Assembly (NCBI RefSeq): GCF_047302465.1
Contig: NZ_CP178621.1
Location: 1,798,001-1,862,000, forward strand
Reading direction: 5' to 3'
DNA: 64,000 nt
Source: JACMRP01 sp047302465
Lineage (GTDB): Bacteria; Bdellovibrionota; Bdellovibrionia; Bdellovibrionales; Bdellovibrionaceae
The notes under the pieces are model-generated. The model was not told the DNA's origin, ran no database searches, and saw only the letters and a program-made list of their open reading frames with translations. This document shows positions 18,109 to 25,486 of the stretch, one piece after another. Both the position numbers and the translations under genes were made by a program. The first letter of the stretch is position 1, and each line of letters begins with the position of its first letter.

Positions 18109-18633
18109 ATGAAATATGGAGCATTCATTGTTTCTTTGTTAGGGGGCTTTCTTATAACGGAGAACGTGCACGCAGCCGAGCTGAAAGCAAATGATCCAGC
18201 GCCATTGTTTGTGGCAAAAACCCACGACGGAAAAGACTTCGATTTGAAATCTAGAAAAGGTCAGTGGACGGTCCTTTATTTCTATCCAAAAGCGGGAACT
18301 CCGGGATGTACAAAGCAAGCTTGTGCATTTCGTGACAATATCGAAAAAATTCGCGCTCAAGGAGCCGATGTTTTTGGTGTCAGTGCCGATACGGTTCAAG
18401 AGCAGGCGGAATTTCATAAAACCCATCATTTAAATTTCACACTTCTTGCGGATCCAGAAGACAAAATCATCAATATGTATGGCTCGAAGATGCCAATGAT
18501 GAAAATGTCTAAGCGTTGGACTTTTGTGATTGATCCAGAGTTAAAAATCAGAACCATCAACAAAGATGTCGATCCCGTGGTGGACTCTGAAAAGATCGCC
18601 GAGCAGATTTCTCAGTTAAAGGCCAAGAAGTAA
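18109..18633 (+). CDS. Exported peroxiredoxin, Bcp/PrxQ type
   Basis: 174 residues. Thiol peroxidase of the AhpC/TSA superfamily with GTPGCTKQAC: peroxidatic C67 and resolving C72 five residues on, the arrangement of atypical 2-Cys Bcp/PrxQ enzymes. A signal peptide (KYGAFIVSLLGGFLITENVHAA) precedes the domain, unlike ordinary cytoplasmic Bcp, so it should detoxify peroxides in the periplasm. GAAAGGATAA supplies the RBS. The DHFR-like gene follows four bases after the stop. Confidence 0.9.
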   Translation: MKYGAFIVSLLGGFLITENVHAAELKANDPAPLFVAKTHDGKDFDLKSRKGQWTVLYFYPKAGTPGCTKQACAFRDNIEKIRAQGADVFGVSADTVQEQAEFHKTHHLNFTLLADPEDKIINMYGSKMPMMKMSKRWTFVIDPELKIRTINKDVDPVVDSEKIAEQISQLKAKK

Positions 18634-18637
18634 ATTC

Positions 18638-19213
18638 ATGAGAAAAATAGCAGTTTTCAATAACGAAAGCGTTGATGGCTATTTCTCGGGACCTGAAGGG
18701 GATTTGACTTGGGCCTATCAAGGCAGTGACGATGCTGAGTTTAATGCGTTTATTGCAAATAATGCGAGTCGTGGGAATGGCGGAGCTCTTTTGTTTGGCC
18801 GTGTGACTTTTGAGATGATGGCAAGTTACTGGCCGACACCGATGGCTCAAGAGCAAAACCCGGTTGTTGCTAAAGGCATGAATAGCATGACGAAGTATGT
18901 GGTCTCGCACACGCTTGAAAAGGCTACTTGGGAAAACAGCAAAATCCTTAAAGGCGATTTGGTGACAGAGGTTCGAAAACTCAAGCAAGAGTCCGGTCCT
19001 GATATTGCGATTTTAGGCAGTGGCAGTATTGTGGCACCTTTAGTGCAAGCTGGATTAATAGATGAAATTCAAATCGTTTTAAATCCCGTGGTTTTGGGTA
19101 AAGGGCGCACAATGTTTACCGGTCTTGACGAGAGCTTGGTGTTGAAATTAATCGAAGCAAAGACCTTCCGCAATGGAAAGGTCTTCCTTCGTTATCAACC
19201 TGCTACGGCATAG
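18638..19213 (+). CDS. Dihydrofolate reductase-fold protein (RibD C-domain family)
   Basis: 191 residues. Matches the stand-alone RibD-C/DHFR-like family (YyaP/YwjB type): N-terminal strand KIAVFNNESVDGYF, LLFGRVTFEMMASYW (about 51-65), ILGSGSIVAPLVQAGLIDEIQIVLNPVVLGKG (starting about 128). The GSGS loop and following helix bind NADPH. Substrate unknown. It lies four bases downstream of the peroxiredoxin and probably shares its transcript. It overlaps the end of the convergent thrS-like gene by 11 bp. Confidence 0.88.
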   Translation: MRKIAVFNNESVDGYFSGPEGDLTWAYQGSDDAEFNAFIANNASRGNGGALLFGRVTFEMMASYWPTPMAQEQNPVVAKGMNSMTKYVVSHTLEKATWENSKILKGDLVTEVRKLKQESGPDIAILGSGSIVAPLVQAGLIDEIQIVLNPVVLGKGRTMFTGLDESLVLKLIEAKTFRNGKVFLRYQPATA

Positions 19214-20420
19214 CACTGACTCCTTTCAAGAATTTCTCTAAATCCTGTAGAGCGACCTTGTGTTCTTTTCCGTCTCTCATTTGCAGGCGCACTTCTTGGG
19301 CTTCTAATTCTTTTGCTCCAAGCACGATTTTCGAAAAAGGTCGTAGCTTATGGGCAAATAGAATTCTTTTTGAAAGGCTTCCCGAATTGTGATCCACCAG
19401 GACACGAATATCTTGCGCGCGGAGTTTTTGCGCTAATGCTTGTGCATGGCTATGTTGCTCTTCATTCAGAGGAATCAGATATACTTGAACAGGACTAAGC
19501 CATCCTGGGAGTTGCCCTTGATAGTATTCAAGAAGCAAAGCCACGAATCTTTCGTGGCTGCCCAGCGGTGCCCGGTGAATAATCCAAGGCCTTTGATTTT
19601 GGCCCGAGTTTGAAACATAGTTCAGATCAAACTTATCCGCCGAATTAAAATCTAACTGAACACTCGCAATGGACTCTTCGTCGCCAGATCCCATTTTCAT
19701 TTGCACATCGATCTTAGGGCCATAAAAGGCGGCTTCGCCCTCGGCCTCAAAGAATGGAAGGCCTTTTTGCAAAAGACATTGGCGCAGAATCTCTTCGCTT
19801 TCTTGCCAAAGCTCCGATGCGCCATCGAAGTCTTTCATCCTTTGTGGGTCATGCTTGGAAAGTCGGTATCGATAGCCTTTCAAGTTCAAGGCTGCATAAC
19901 ATTCCTCATGCAGATCAAGAACTTTACTAATTTCAGAGAAAGCCTCTTTAGGGTCGACATAGATATGAGCATCATTTTGACAAAGACCTCGCACTCGACT
20001 GAGTCCCTTGAGTGCTCCGCTATTCTCATAACGGTAGACCTGTCCATATTCGGCAATTCGCAAAGGAAGTTGGCGGTAGCTGCGCAGGCTTGATGAAAAG
20101 ACCTTGTGGTGATGGGGGCAATTCATGGGTTTTAAGTAGTAGTGGCTATTGTCTTCGGGCCACCTCATGGGCGGGAACATGTTTTCTTGAAAGGCTCGCA
20201 GATGTCCCGAGGCCTCATAAAGACTGGCTTTCGCCACATGCGGACTCGCTACTCTTTGATAACCGTCTCGTTGTTCTAGTTTTTTAATATAGGCCTCAAG
20301 GGCGTCGCGAATGGCCACACCATTTGGCAGCCACACTGGAAGGCCCGCGCCGATTTCTTCATTTAGGAAATAGATCTCCATTTCATCGGCAAGCTGCCGA
20401 TGATCTAATTGATTAGACAT
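19203..20420 (-). CDS. Threonyl-tRNA synthetase paralogue lacking TGS and editing domains
   Basis: 405 residues versus about 640 for bacterial ThrRS. It begins directly at the class II core (LDHRQLADEMEIY) and ends with the anticodon-binding domain (VQVYLIPLNEEQ onward), so the N-terminal TGS and serine-editing domains are absent. The core looks active: zinc ligands in MNCPHH, NDAHIY and IHRAPLGS, motif 2 YRYENSGALKGLSRVRG, motif 3 GSHERF. ATG 20420 follows GGAG at seven bases; the frame is open to 20507 but has no better start. An 18-codon open frame with Thr codons lies upstream. A full-length thrS is presumably elsewhere. Confidence 0.88.
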   Translation of the reverse strand: MSNQLDHRQLADEMEIYFLNEEIGAGLPVWLPNGVAIRDALEAYIKKLEQRDGYQRVASPHVAKASLYEASGHLRAFQENMFPPMRWPEDNSHYYLKPMNCPHHHKVFSSSLRSYRQLPLRIAEYGQVYRYENSGALKGLSRVRGLCQNDAHIYVDPKEAFSEISKVLDLHEECYAALNLKGYRYRLSKHDPQRMKDFDGASELWQESEEILRQCLLQKGLPFFEAEGEAAFYGPKIDVQMKMGSGDEESIASVQLDFNSADKFDLNYVSNSGQNQRPWIIHRAPLGSHERFVALLLEYYQGQLPGWLSPVQVYLIPLNEEQHSHAQALAQKLRAQDIRVLVDHNSGSLSKRILFAHKLRPFSKIVLGAKELEAQEVRLQMRDGKEHKVALQDLEKFLKGVSAMP

Positions 20421-20437
20421 AAAATTCTCCATAGCAA

Positions 20438-20464
20438 AACCACGCAAAGCTTTGCTTGCGGGTT
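20438..20464 (-). promoter_or_regulatory. Stem-loop next to the RBS of the thrS-like gene
   Basis: On the minus strand AACC-CGCAA pairs with TTGCG-(A)-GGTT, nine pairs with one bulged base and an eight-base loop. It sits just upstream of the GGAG/ATG and could affect initiation. Confidence 0.35.
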
Positions 20465-20484
20465 TGTGATTTATAAAAGTGTTT

Positions 20485-20516
20485 AAAAAAAAGACGTTCG
20501 GTCCCAAGGCTGGGAC
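20485..20516 (-). terminator. Hairpin plus T8, attenuator-like
   Basis: Minus strand: GTCCCA-GCCT-TGGGAC, then eight bases, then eight T. The gap between stem and T-run is longer than in a canonical terminator, hence the modest score. It lies between the small leader frame and the thrS-like gene, where an attenuator would be. Confidence 0.4.
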
Positions 20517-20532
20517 AAAAAGATAGTGACCC

Positions 20533-20589
20533 CTACGGGGTGGTGATCATTTGCTTGGAGATAAGGTGAAAAGACTTTGCCAACAACAT
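20533..20589 (-). CDS. Putative leader peptide of the thrS-like gene
   Basis: An 18-codon open frame, MLLAKSFHLISKQMITTP, with tandem Thr codons (ACC ACC) two codons before its stop. The stop lies in a hairpin (ACCCC-GTA-GGGGT, 20529-20541) and a T-rich hairpin follows. This arrangement resembles amino-acid attenuation leaders. I see no good ribosome-binding site, so translation is uncertain. Confidence 0.3.
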   Translation of the reverse strand: MLLAKSFHLISKQMITTP

Positions 20590-20865
20590 GCTTCAGATAA
20601 TATCGGAAGTGGTGCTTCACGCACAAATTAGATTTTTTTATGAGCGCTCTAAGATTTCGTGTCTTTAATTAAGACAGAAATTGAATCATATCGTAACTGA
20701 GGACTGCGTCCTTTCTCGAGACGAGAAATACTCTAATGAGAATCAGTGTTTAGCTACTAATCGTTTTTTGAATCTTCGCCAGTCAGACCTTGCGAAACAC
20801 CTCTATGTTTGTTTTAAGCTGGCCCGGTCCTTGCTGAGTATTCTGTTATAAGCCGGGGGGCAAGT

Positions 20866-21498
20866 ATGATGGGTTCACGCTACATTAAAATCTCGATCTT
20901 ATCCGCTTTCTCAATCATTACTATCTTAGGTTTTCAAAACTGTGCTCCAGCAAAATTCTCTGATGCTTCAGGAGTTGCTGGTGTTTCGTTCAGTGCTGGT
21001 GGTGACGACTCTTTAGAGAGTGAAAACGGCAGCATGCCAGAAGAAGTAGAACAGCGTGATCCTTCAGACGACGGTTTAGCGGCTGTAATGCCTAAAGAAG
21101 GTGATGATCAGAGCGTTCCTAAAAAGAAAGACTGTGATGTCGCTAAGGAATCTAAAGGTAAAGAGATGCCTCAGCAGCCTGAAGAGTCTTCTGATGAATC
21201 TGAAGAAAACTTGGTTGAATGCGATATGGGTCGACCAAATACAAAGGTCATCCTCAATGCGATGTTGAAGGCAAGTCACTCAAATGCATCTGCGACTCGC
21301 GTTTGTATGAGTGAAAATGCTTGCTTGAAAGTCATCAATGCATTTGCAGCAAAACGTGATTGCAGTCTTTCAAAGCCAGTTTCTGGAGACTCGGGTGAAC
21401 AATGTACTCAAATCTTCCCTGGTAGCAAAGGCACTTGCAAAAACGCCGCTAAGATTTCAGATGCTGAAGTTGCAGAGATTCTTAAAAAGATGGAATAG
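20866..21498 (+). CDS. Acidic Cys-containing lipoprotein, unknown function
   Basis: 210 residues. Lipobox GFQNC (C about 27, FQNCAPAKFSDASG) marks lipid attachment. A long low-complexity acidic linker rich in Glu, Asp, Ser and Pro (about 45-125) leads to a C-terminal domain of about 80 residues with about seven cysteines, probably disulfide-bonded. No known domain recognised. Two tandem ATG codons (20866, 20869) follow a GGGGGG ribosome-binding run; the first is used. Its promoter region is shared with the divergent thrS-like gene. Confidence 0.82.
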   Translation: MMGSRYIKISILSAFSIITILGFQNCAPAKFSDASGVAGVSFSAGGDDSLESENGSMPEEVEQRDPSDDGLAAVMPKEGDDQSVPKKKDCDVAKESKGKEMPQQPEESSDESEENLVECDMGRPNTKVILNAMLKASHSNASATRVCMSENACLKVINAFAAKRDCSLSKPVSGDSGEQCTQIFPGSKGTCKNAAKISDAEVAEILKKME

Positions 21499-21501
21499 TC
21501 C

Positions 21502-22461
21502 TTAGTGAAAAGGATAGACTCTTTTCCAGTCCTTTTTCATATCTACTAAAATCCAACGGGCCCGAGATGCAGCATCGAGGGCCCGATTTAATTTTCCCAC
21601 GTGAGAACCTCGATCATAAGACCATTCGCGTTCGGCATCTGTATGGTGAAGCAGAAGGCCCAGGTGTGGACGATCCTGTGAAGTAACCCACTCAAGCATT
21701 TCATAGTCACCATCTGAATTGCCAAAGGCGAGTAGCGGGCGGCGGCCAATGAATTTATGAATACTTGCGGGCTTGCCAGGGCCCTCGTCAAAATTATCTA
21801 CTTCAGCTAACTTGATCAGTTCGGGCTTCCCATCGTGAAATTCGTATCTGGTTTTGCCCGTGGTGCCGATGACTTGCTCAGGCGGAATGCCATAGAGCTT
21901 TTCGGTCACTGAGCGCATGAAATCCGCGCCGCCGGCCGAGGCAATAAAGATCTTAAACCCATTGATCCTTAAAAAATTGATAAGCTCTAACATGGGCTGA
22001 TAGATGAGTTCTGTATAAGGCCGCTTTAGTTGCGGATGTTGCGCCCTTTGAAACCACAATCTGGCACTTTTATCGAAGTCTTCAGTGCTCATTCCCGCGT
22101 GAGTTACAGCTAGAAGTGCAGCCGCCGAGGATTTACCATCTGCAAGTGCTGCTTTGATGTCTCCTTTGATAACAGATTTAAAAGGTTCTTTATCGTGCCA
22201 TTCTGGATGTTGAGGAGCCATAGCAATAATTTGATCAATAACAAATGCAAGTTGCATGTAGAGAGGCTTTTCCGCCCAAAGTGTGCCATCGTTATCAAAT
22301 ACGGCAATACGTTCAGGGATGGGGACGAACTCAGGACTGTCGTGCAAAGAAACTCTGGCGACGAAATCGATAAGGGCTCTTTTGCTGGCACCTGGATTCC
22401 AAGAGGGCAGTATGACAGTTTCGGAAACTTTCTCGGTTTGTGAGTGGGATTCTAGCTCCAT
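21502..22461 (-). CDS. HAD-superfamily hydrolase (phosphoserine-phosphatase-like)
   Basis: 319 residues. HAD motif I FDNDGTLW (about 48-55) carries the nucleophile and general-acid aspartates; motif II is IFIASAGG (Ser), and motif III/IV is FGNSDGDYEML. A large cap region sits between I and II, as in phosphoserine-phosphatase-like (IB) members. No signal peptide; likely cytoplasmic phosphatase with unknown substrate. RBS GAGG lies six bases before the ATG. The stop is four bases past the convergent lipoprotein stop. Confidence 0.87.
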   Translation of the reverse strand: MELESHSQTEKVSETVILPSWNPGASKRALIDFVARVSLHDSPEFVPIPERIAVFDNDGTLWAEKPLYMQLAFVIDQIIAMAPQHPEWHDKEPFKSVIKGDIKAALADGKSSAAALLAVTHAGMSTEDFDKSARLWFQRAQHPQLKRPYTELIYQPMLELINFLRINGFKIFIASAGGADFMRSVTEKLYGIPPEQVIGTTGKTRYEFHDGKPELIKLAEVDNFDEGPGKPASIHKFIGRRPLLAFGNSDGDYEMLEWVTSQDRPHLGLLLHHTDAEREWSYDRGSHVGKLNRALDAASRARWILVDMKKDWKRVYPFH

Positions 22462-22683
22462 TTAGGACCTCTCGTCGAAAAATATTTTCAATAATCCTGC
22501 CTATTTGCTTTTTTGACGGGAAGAGGAATTTGGACTCTCTGTTGAAACTCAAATGTGTTTTAAGTTTCTTGAAGTAATTCTCGAGTGTGGTCAAAATATT
22601 TGAAGTCGCTCTAATGTATTGCTATTTCGCAGTTTTAATTGGGAGCTCTTGACCGTCTACAAACTCTTGGTGATCGTGCGGTC

Positions 22684-23421
22684 ATGAAAAAAGCAAGTTT
22701 GGTACTTTCTATTTTTGCGGGAGTTCTTGCAGGTTTCTTTGTTAAGGCGGAAACAGCAAGTCCTTCTGCGATTTATTATCAGCAGCGCTATCCTTTGAAA
22801 AATGTTAACGATAAGCTCGTCGACAATCACGGGAATGGTTACGAGAATCTTTACGGAGTCCGCAATTTTCGTGCGGTTTTAAACGGAGTTGTTTATCGCG
22901 GAGGAGCGAACAATGATTATAACAAGTACGGAAAGCGTGACAATAACAATCCCCTTCCAAGGGTCGGACTTGAAAACCTCTGTGAAGAAGGTTTTGAAAC
23001 CGCAGTCTACCTCTATTCTAAAAACTATGAAAAAGCTCCGAAAACGGTCGCCTGTAAAAATATTTTCGATCAAACGCAAAAGCTAGATTATGTACAAAAA
23101 TCGCCGCATCTTTATGATAAAGACGTGCGGGCGATTCTCAGCATTATCCATCAACGCCTTCAAGACGAGACAGATAAAAGACCGATTTATTTGCATTGCT
23201 GGAATGGTTGGCATGCTTCGGGATTGATTTCTGCGATGGTGTTAAGACAGTTCTGTGATTATAGCTCTGATCAAGCAGTCAAGTACTGGGATCGCAATAC
23301 GGACGGGGTTAATAAGAAGGTTCGACATGATCGCTTTCGTCAAAAGGTAAGGGCTTTTAAGCCAGACCCGAACATGAAAATTGACGACGACGTAAAAGCA
23401 CGGGTCTGCCCACGGTCATAA
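22684..23421 (+). CDS. Exported dual-specificity-phosphatase-like protein with altered active site
   Basis: 245 residues. Signal peptide KKASLVLSIFAGVLAGFFVKAE. The body has the layout of tyrosine/dual-specificity phosphatases: NFRAVLNGVVYRGG near the N-terminus, and the P-loop region PIYLHCWNGWHASGLIS. The catalytic signature is HC-x5-R; here C172 is present, but the residue six positions on (178) is Ala, not Arg. Phosphate binding as in normal PTPs is therefore doubtful. The frame starts upstream at 22639, but ATG 22684 opens the signal peptide. Confidence 0.8.
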   Translation: MKKASLVLSIFAGVLAGFFVKAETASPSAIYYQQRYPLKNVNDKLVDNHGNGYENLYGVRNFRAVLNGVVYRGGANNDYNKYGKRDNNNPLPRVGLENLCEEGFETAVYLYSKNYEKAPKTVACKNIFDQTQKLDYVQKSPHLYDKDVRAILSIIHQRLQDETDKRPIYLHCWNGWHASGLISAMVLRQFCDYSSDQAVKYWDRNTDGVNKKVRHDRFRQKVRAFKPDPNMKIDDDVKARVCPRS

Positions 23422-23445
23422 CTCTTGCCTCTTAAGAGGCAAGAG
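23422..23445. terminator. Perfect 10-bp inverted repeat between convergent genes
   Basis: CTCTTGCCTC-TTAA-GAGGCAAGAG directly follows the phosphatase-like stop. On the plus strand T-rich sequence begins 12 nt later (TTCTTTTTGTTTTTT). Likely acts as the transcription end for the plus-strand gene; it overlaps the last codons of the small minus-strand gene. Confidence 0.5.
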
Positions 23446-23611
23446 CGAGAAGAAATTCTTTTTGTTTTTTATAGGCCTTATAAAGCTCCCAATATTGTTT
23501 GAGCTTTCTTTCTTTAAGAGACATTTCTTTTTCCTCATTGGCTTCCTGCCAAAGGAAGCGAAGTTCTTGATCCATTTGTACGAACTTAGTTGAGAGTTCT
23601 TGGTTATTCAT
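23432..23611 (-). CDS. Small coiled-coil-like protein, unknown
   Basis: 59 residues, almost entirely helical and charged (Glu/Lys/Gln-rich: MDQELRFLWQEANEEKEMSL and on), suggesting a short coiled coil or a partner-binding helix. No signal peptide. The frame extends to 23689, but AAGGAGG seven bases before ATG 23611 defines the start. Function unknown. Confidence 0.65.
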   Translation of the reverse strand: MNNQELSTKFVQMDQELRFLWQEANEEKEMSLKERKLKQYWELYKAYKKQKEFLLALAS

Positions 23612-23661
23612 AAAGACCTCCTTGTAAGATCCTGTATGCAAACTTATAGAGCGAATATCGG

Positions 23662-23763
23662 GCCAACTTGCAAGGTGTTGAAAAGACATAGGTCTTAAAA
23701 TGAAACGCCCACCGCGATTGGCATATTATGGGAAAGTAGAGTTGGCAGCCTCCAAAAGTTGGC
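23662..23763. promoter_or_regulatory. Cluster of AGTTGGC/GCCAACT half-sites upstream of the sigma-54 activator gene
   Basis: GCCAACT at 23662-23668, AGTTGGC at 23740-23746 and AGTTGGC at 23757-23763. The last overlaps CCTCCAAAAGT (23749-23759), an 11-mer that recurs exactly at 25337-25347, next to the palindrome downstream of the gene. Suggests autoregulation by the encoded activator. Confidence 0.5.
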
Positions 23764-23785
23764 GGCACCAACCGATACGTTAGGC

Positions 23786-25330
23786 ATGTCAAAAGCCGTC
23801 GATATTTTAAAGTTTATAGGTAGTTCCGCTCAGGTCCTTTTTGAGAAACACGAAGCCGAAGGTCTTATAGCAAGAATTTTGGATCTTTGTATTCAAGCTA
23901 CGGGGGCTGATCGCGGGACCTTGTTTTTTGATCCTCAGTTTCAGCGTGAGCTGCACCTGAAGTACCTGAATAGCTATATAGCAACAGGTATCCGCAATCA
24001 AACGATCATGATCAATACGGATCAAGGGATCGCTGGTAAAGTATTTCGCAGTCAAAAGAGTCATTACACTAATAATGCTCTTCAGGACCCTGACTTTTAC
24101 GAAGGGGTGGATTCGAAGACTGGCTATAGAACTGAAAAGCTTTTGGCAGTGCCGCTGCATTGGCAAGATGGCAAAGTCATGGGAGTCATCGAAGTTCTGA
24201 ACAAACAAGATGGCGACTTTGATGCCAATGACCAACACGCACTAGAAGCGCTTTCGATGCTTGCAACTATTGCGTTTGATAACTTCGAGCTTCATCAAAA
24301 AAGTGAAGATTCTGAATCAGCTTTAGAGCACAGGAAAAACATCTGGCGAAAAAGCATTGCTTCTGTCAGTTTGAAATCAAAATCTGCGGAACTTCAAAAA
24401 ATCTACGATCACATCGGTGACTTCGGCCGTTCGGATTCTAATATCCTGATCACAGGGGAAAGCGGCTGCGGTAAAGAGGTCATTGCGCGCCTAGCGCATC
24501 ATCACTCGGATCGTAAAGAAGGTCCTTTTATTGCCATCAACTGTGCAGCTATCCCAGAGTCCTTGTTTGAAGCTGAGCTCTTTGGCGTAGTTAAAGGTGC
24601 TGCAACCGGAACGATGCCTCGTCAAGGGCAGATCGAGCTTGCACACAGAGGAACTTTATTCTTGGATGAAATCGGCGAGATGCCGATTGAAATGCAAGCC
24701 AAGCTTTTGCGTGTTTTGCAAGAGCGTAAAGTGCAGCGTTTGGGCTCGAATGAGCCGCCACGCTCGGTGGATTTCCGCTTGGTATGTGCAACCAACAAGA
24801 ACATTGAACAACAAATTCAAAATGAAAAGTTCCGTGAGGATCTTTATTACCGCATCAACGTGGTGAATTTGGTTCTTCCGGCTCTTCGTGAAAGAAAAGG
24901 GGATATCCCTGACTTGTCGGCCGTGATCCTTGAACAACTTCATCAAAAACGTGGCTGGAAAAGACGCGCTATCAGCAATGAAGCGATGGAACGAATTATA
25001 GATTACAATTGGCCGGGAAATATTCGTGAGCTTGAAAACAAACTTGAAGCGGCCTGCCTATCAGCTGCTGATCGTATCGAGCTTCTGCCAGAGGATTTTC
25101 AGTTTAAAAACCGTCCGAGCCTCTCTGTGGTCTCATCGGCTCCGGTCAGCTCTGAGGACCCATTCAAGCGCTTTGAGACCATGAGCCTGAAAGAAGCCCG
25201 CGAGGTCTTTGAGGGCGAAATGATCAGTAGAGTGATCCAAAACTCATTAGGTAATAAATCAGAGGCCGCACGACGTCTTGGTTTATCGCGCGAGGGTCTC
25301 AGAAAGATACTCACTAAGAAGGCCGCGTAG
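23786..25330 (+). CDS. GAF-domain sigma-54-dependent transcriptional activator (bEBP)
   Basis: 514 residues in three parts. GAF sensor at about 15-170, binding an unknown small ligand. AAA+ domain at about 195-430 with Walker A GESGCGKE (224-231), Walker B FLDEIGE (D294, E295) and arginine-finger region FREDLYYRINV. C-terminal Fis-type helix-turn-helix (NKSEAARRLGLSREGLRK). The sigma-54 contact loop, normally GAFTGA, reads GAATGT (271-276). The frame opens with TTG at 23759; ATG 23786 is taken as start although its RBS is weak. A consensus sigma-54 promoter and a palindrome follow this gene. Confidence 0.9.
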   Translation: MSKAVDILKFIGSSAQVLFEKHEAEGLIARILDLCIQATGADRGTLFFDPQFQRELHLKYLNSYIATGIRNQTIMINTDQGIAGKVFRSQKSHYTNNALQDPDFYEGVDSKTGYRTEKLLAVPLHWQDGKVMGVIEVLNKQDGDFDANDQHALEALSMLATIAFDNFELHQKSEDSESALEHRKNIWRKSIASVSLKSKSAELQKIYDHIGDFGRSDSNILITGESGCGKEVIARLAHHHSDRKEGPFIAINCAAIPESLFEAELFGVVKGAATGTMPRQGQIELAHRGTLFLDEIGEMPIEMQAKLLRVLQERKVQRLGSNEPPRSVDFRLVCATNKNIEQQIQNEKFREDLYYRINVVNLVLPALRERKGDIPDLSAVILEQLHQKRGWKRRAISNEAMERIIDYNWPGNIRELENKLEAACLSAADRIELLPEDFQFKNRPSLSVVSSAPVSSEDPFKRFETMSLKEAREVFEGEMISRVIQNSLGNKSEAARRLGLSREGLRKILTKKAA

Positions 25331-25348
25331 TCGGTTCCTCCAAAAGTG

Positions 25349-25378
25349 GTCGCCAACTTTCCAACTGGAGTTGGCGAC
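25349..25378. promoter_or_regulatory. Perfect 10-bp inverted repeat, probable activator-binding site
   Basis: GTCGCCAACT, ten bases, AGTTGGCGAC. The ten-base spacer itself contains another CCAACT. The centre lies about 80 bp upstream of the start predicted from the sigma-54 promoter at 25416, a typical distance for an enhancer site. No T-run follows, so it is unlikely to be a terminator. Confidence 0.6.
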
Positions 25379-25415
25379 TCAGAATAAGACCTCAGTTAAA
25401 TCAATCACTTAAAAG

Positions 25416-25432
25416 TTGGCCGGCCTCTTGCT
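25416..25432 (+). promoter_or_regulatory. Sigma-54 (-24/-12) promoter
   Basis: TTGGCCGGCCTCTTGCT fits TTGGCACGRNNNTTGCW: GG and GC are exactly ten bases apart and the -12 TTGCT is perfect; the mismatch is in the ACG block. A start near 25443 leaves a 44-nt leader with AAGGAG before ATG 25487. Confidence 0.7.
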
Positions 25433-25486
25433 CCTTGTGAAGGTGAACGCAAACGTAATTGTGTTCTAACTTAACAAGGAGTTTAT

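Larger units (their letters stand above)
20421..20865. other. 445-bp divergent intergenic region with several hairpins
   Basis: Longest gene-free stretch. The left part is the leader of the thrS-like gene: a small frame with Thr codons (20533-20589) and three hairpins at 20529-20541, 20501-20516 and 20438-20464. The right part, ahead of the lipoprotein at 20866, holds an inverted repeat TTTCTCG-aga-CGAGAAA (20712-20728), next to GGAC-TGC-GTCC (20701-20711). I see no other gene here. Confidence 0.6.

Noticed and set aside
20012..20287. 91-codon plus-strand frame within the thrS-like gene
   Set aside because: Lies entirely opposite a well-supported coding sequence; shadow frame.
20485..20516. 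T-box riboswitch for the thrS-like gene (TTGGGACCG resembles the T-box core)
   Set aside because: Only part of the consensus matches and no specifier stem or long antiterminator is visible.
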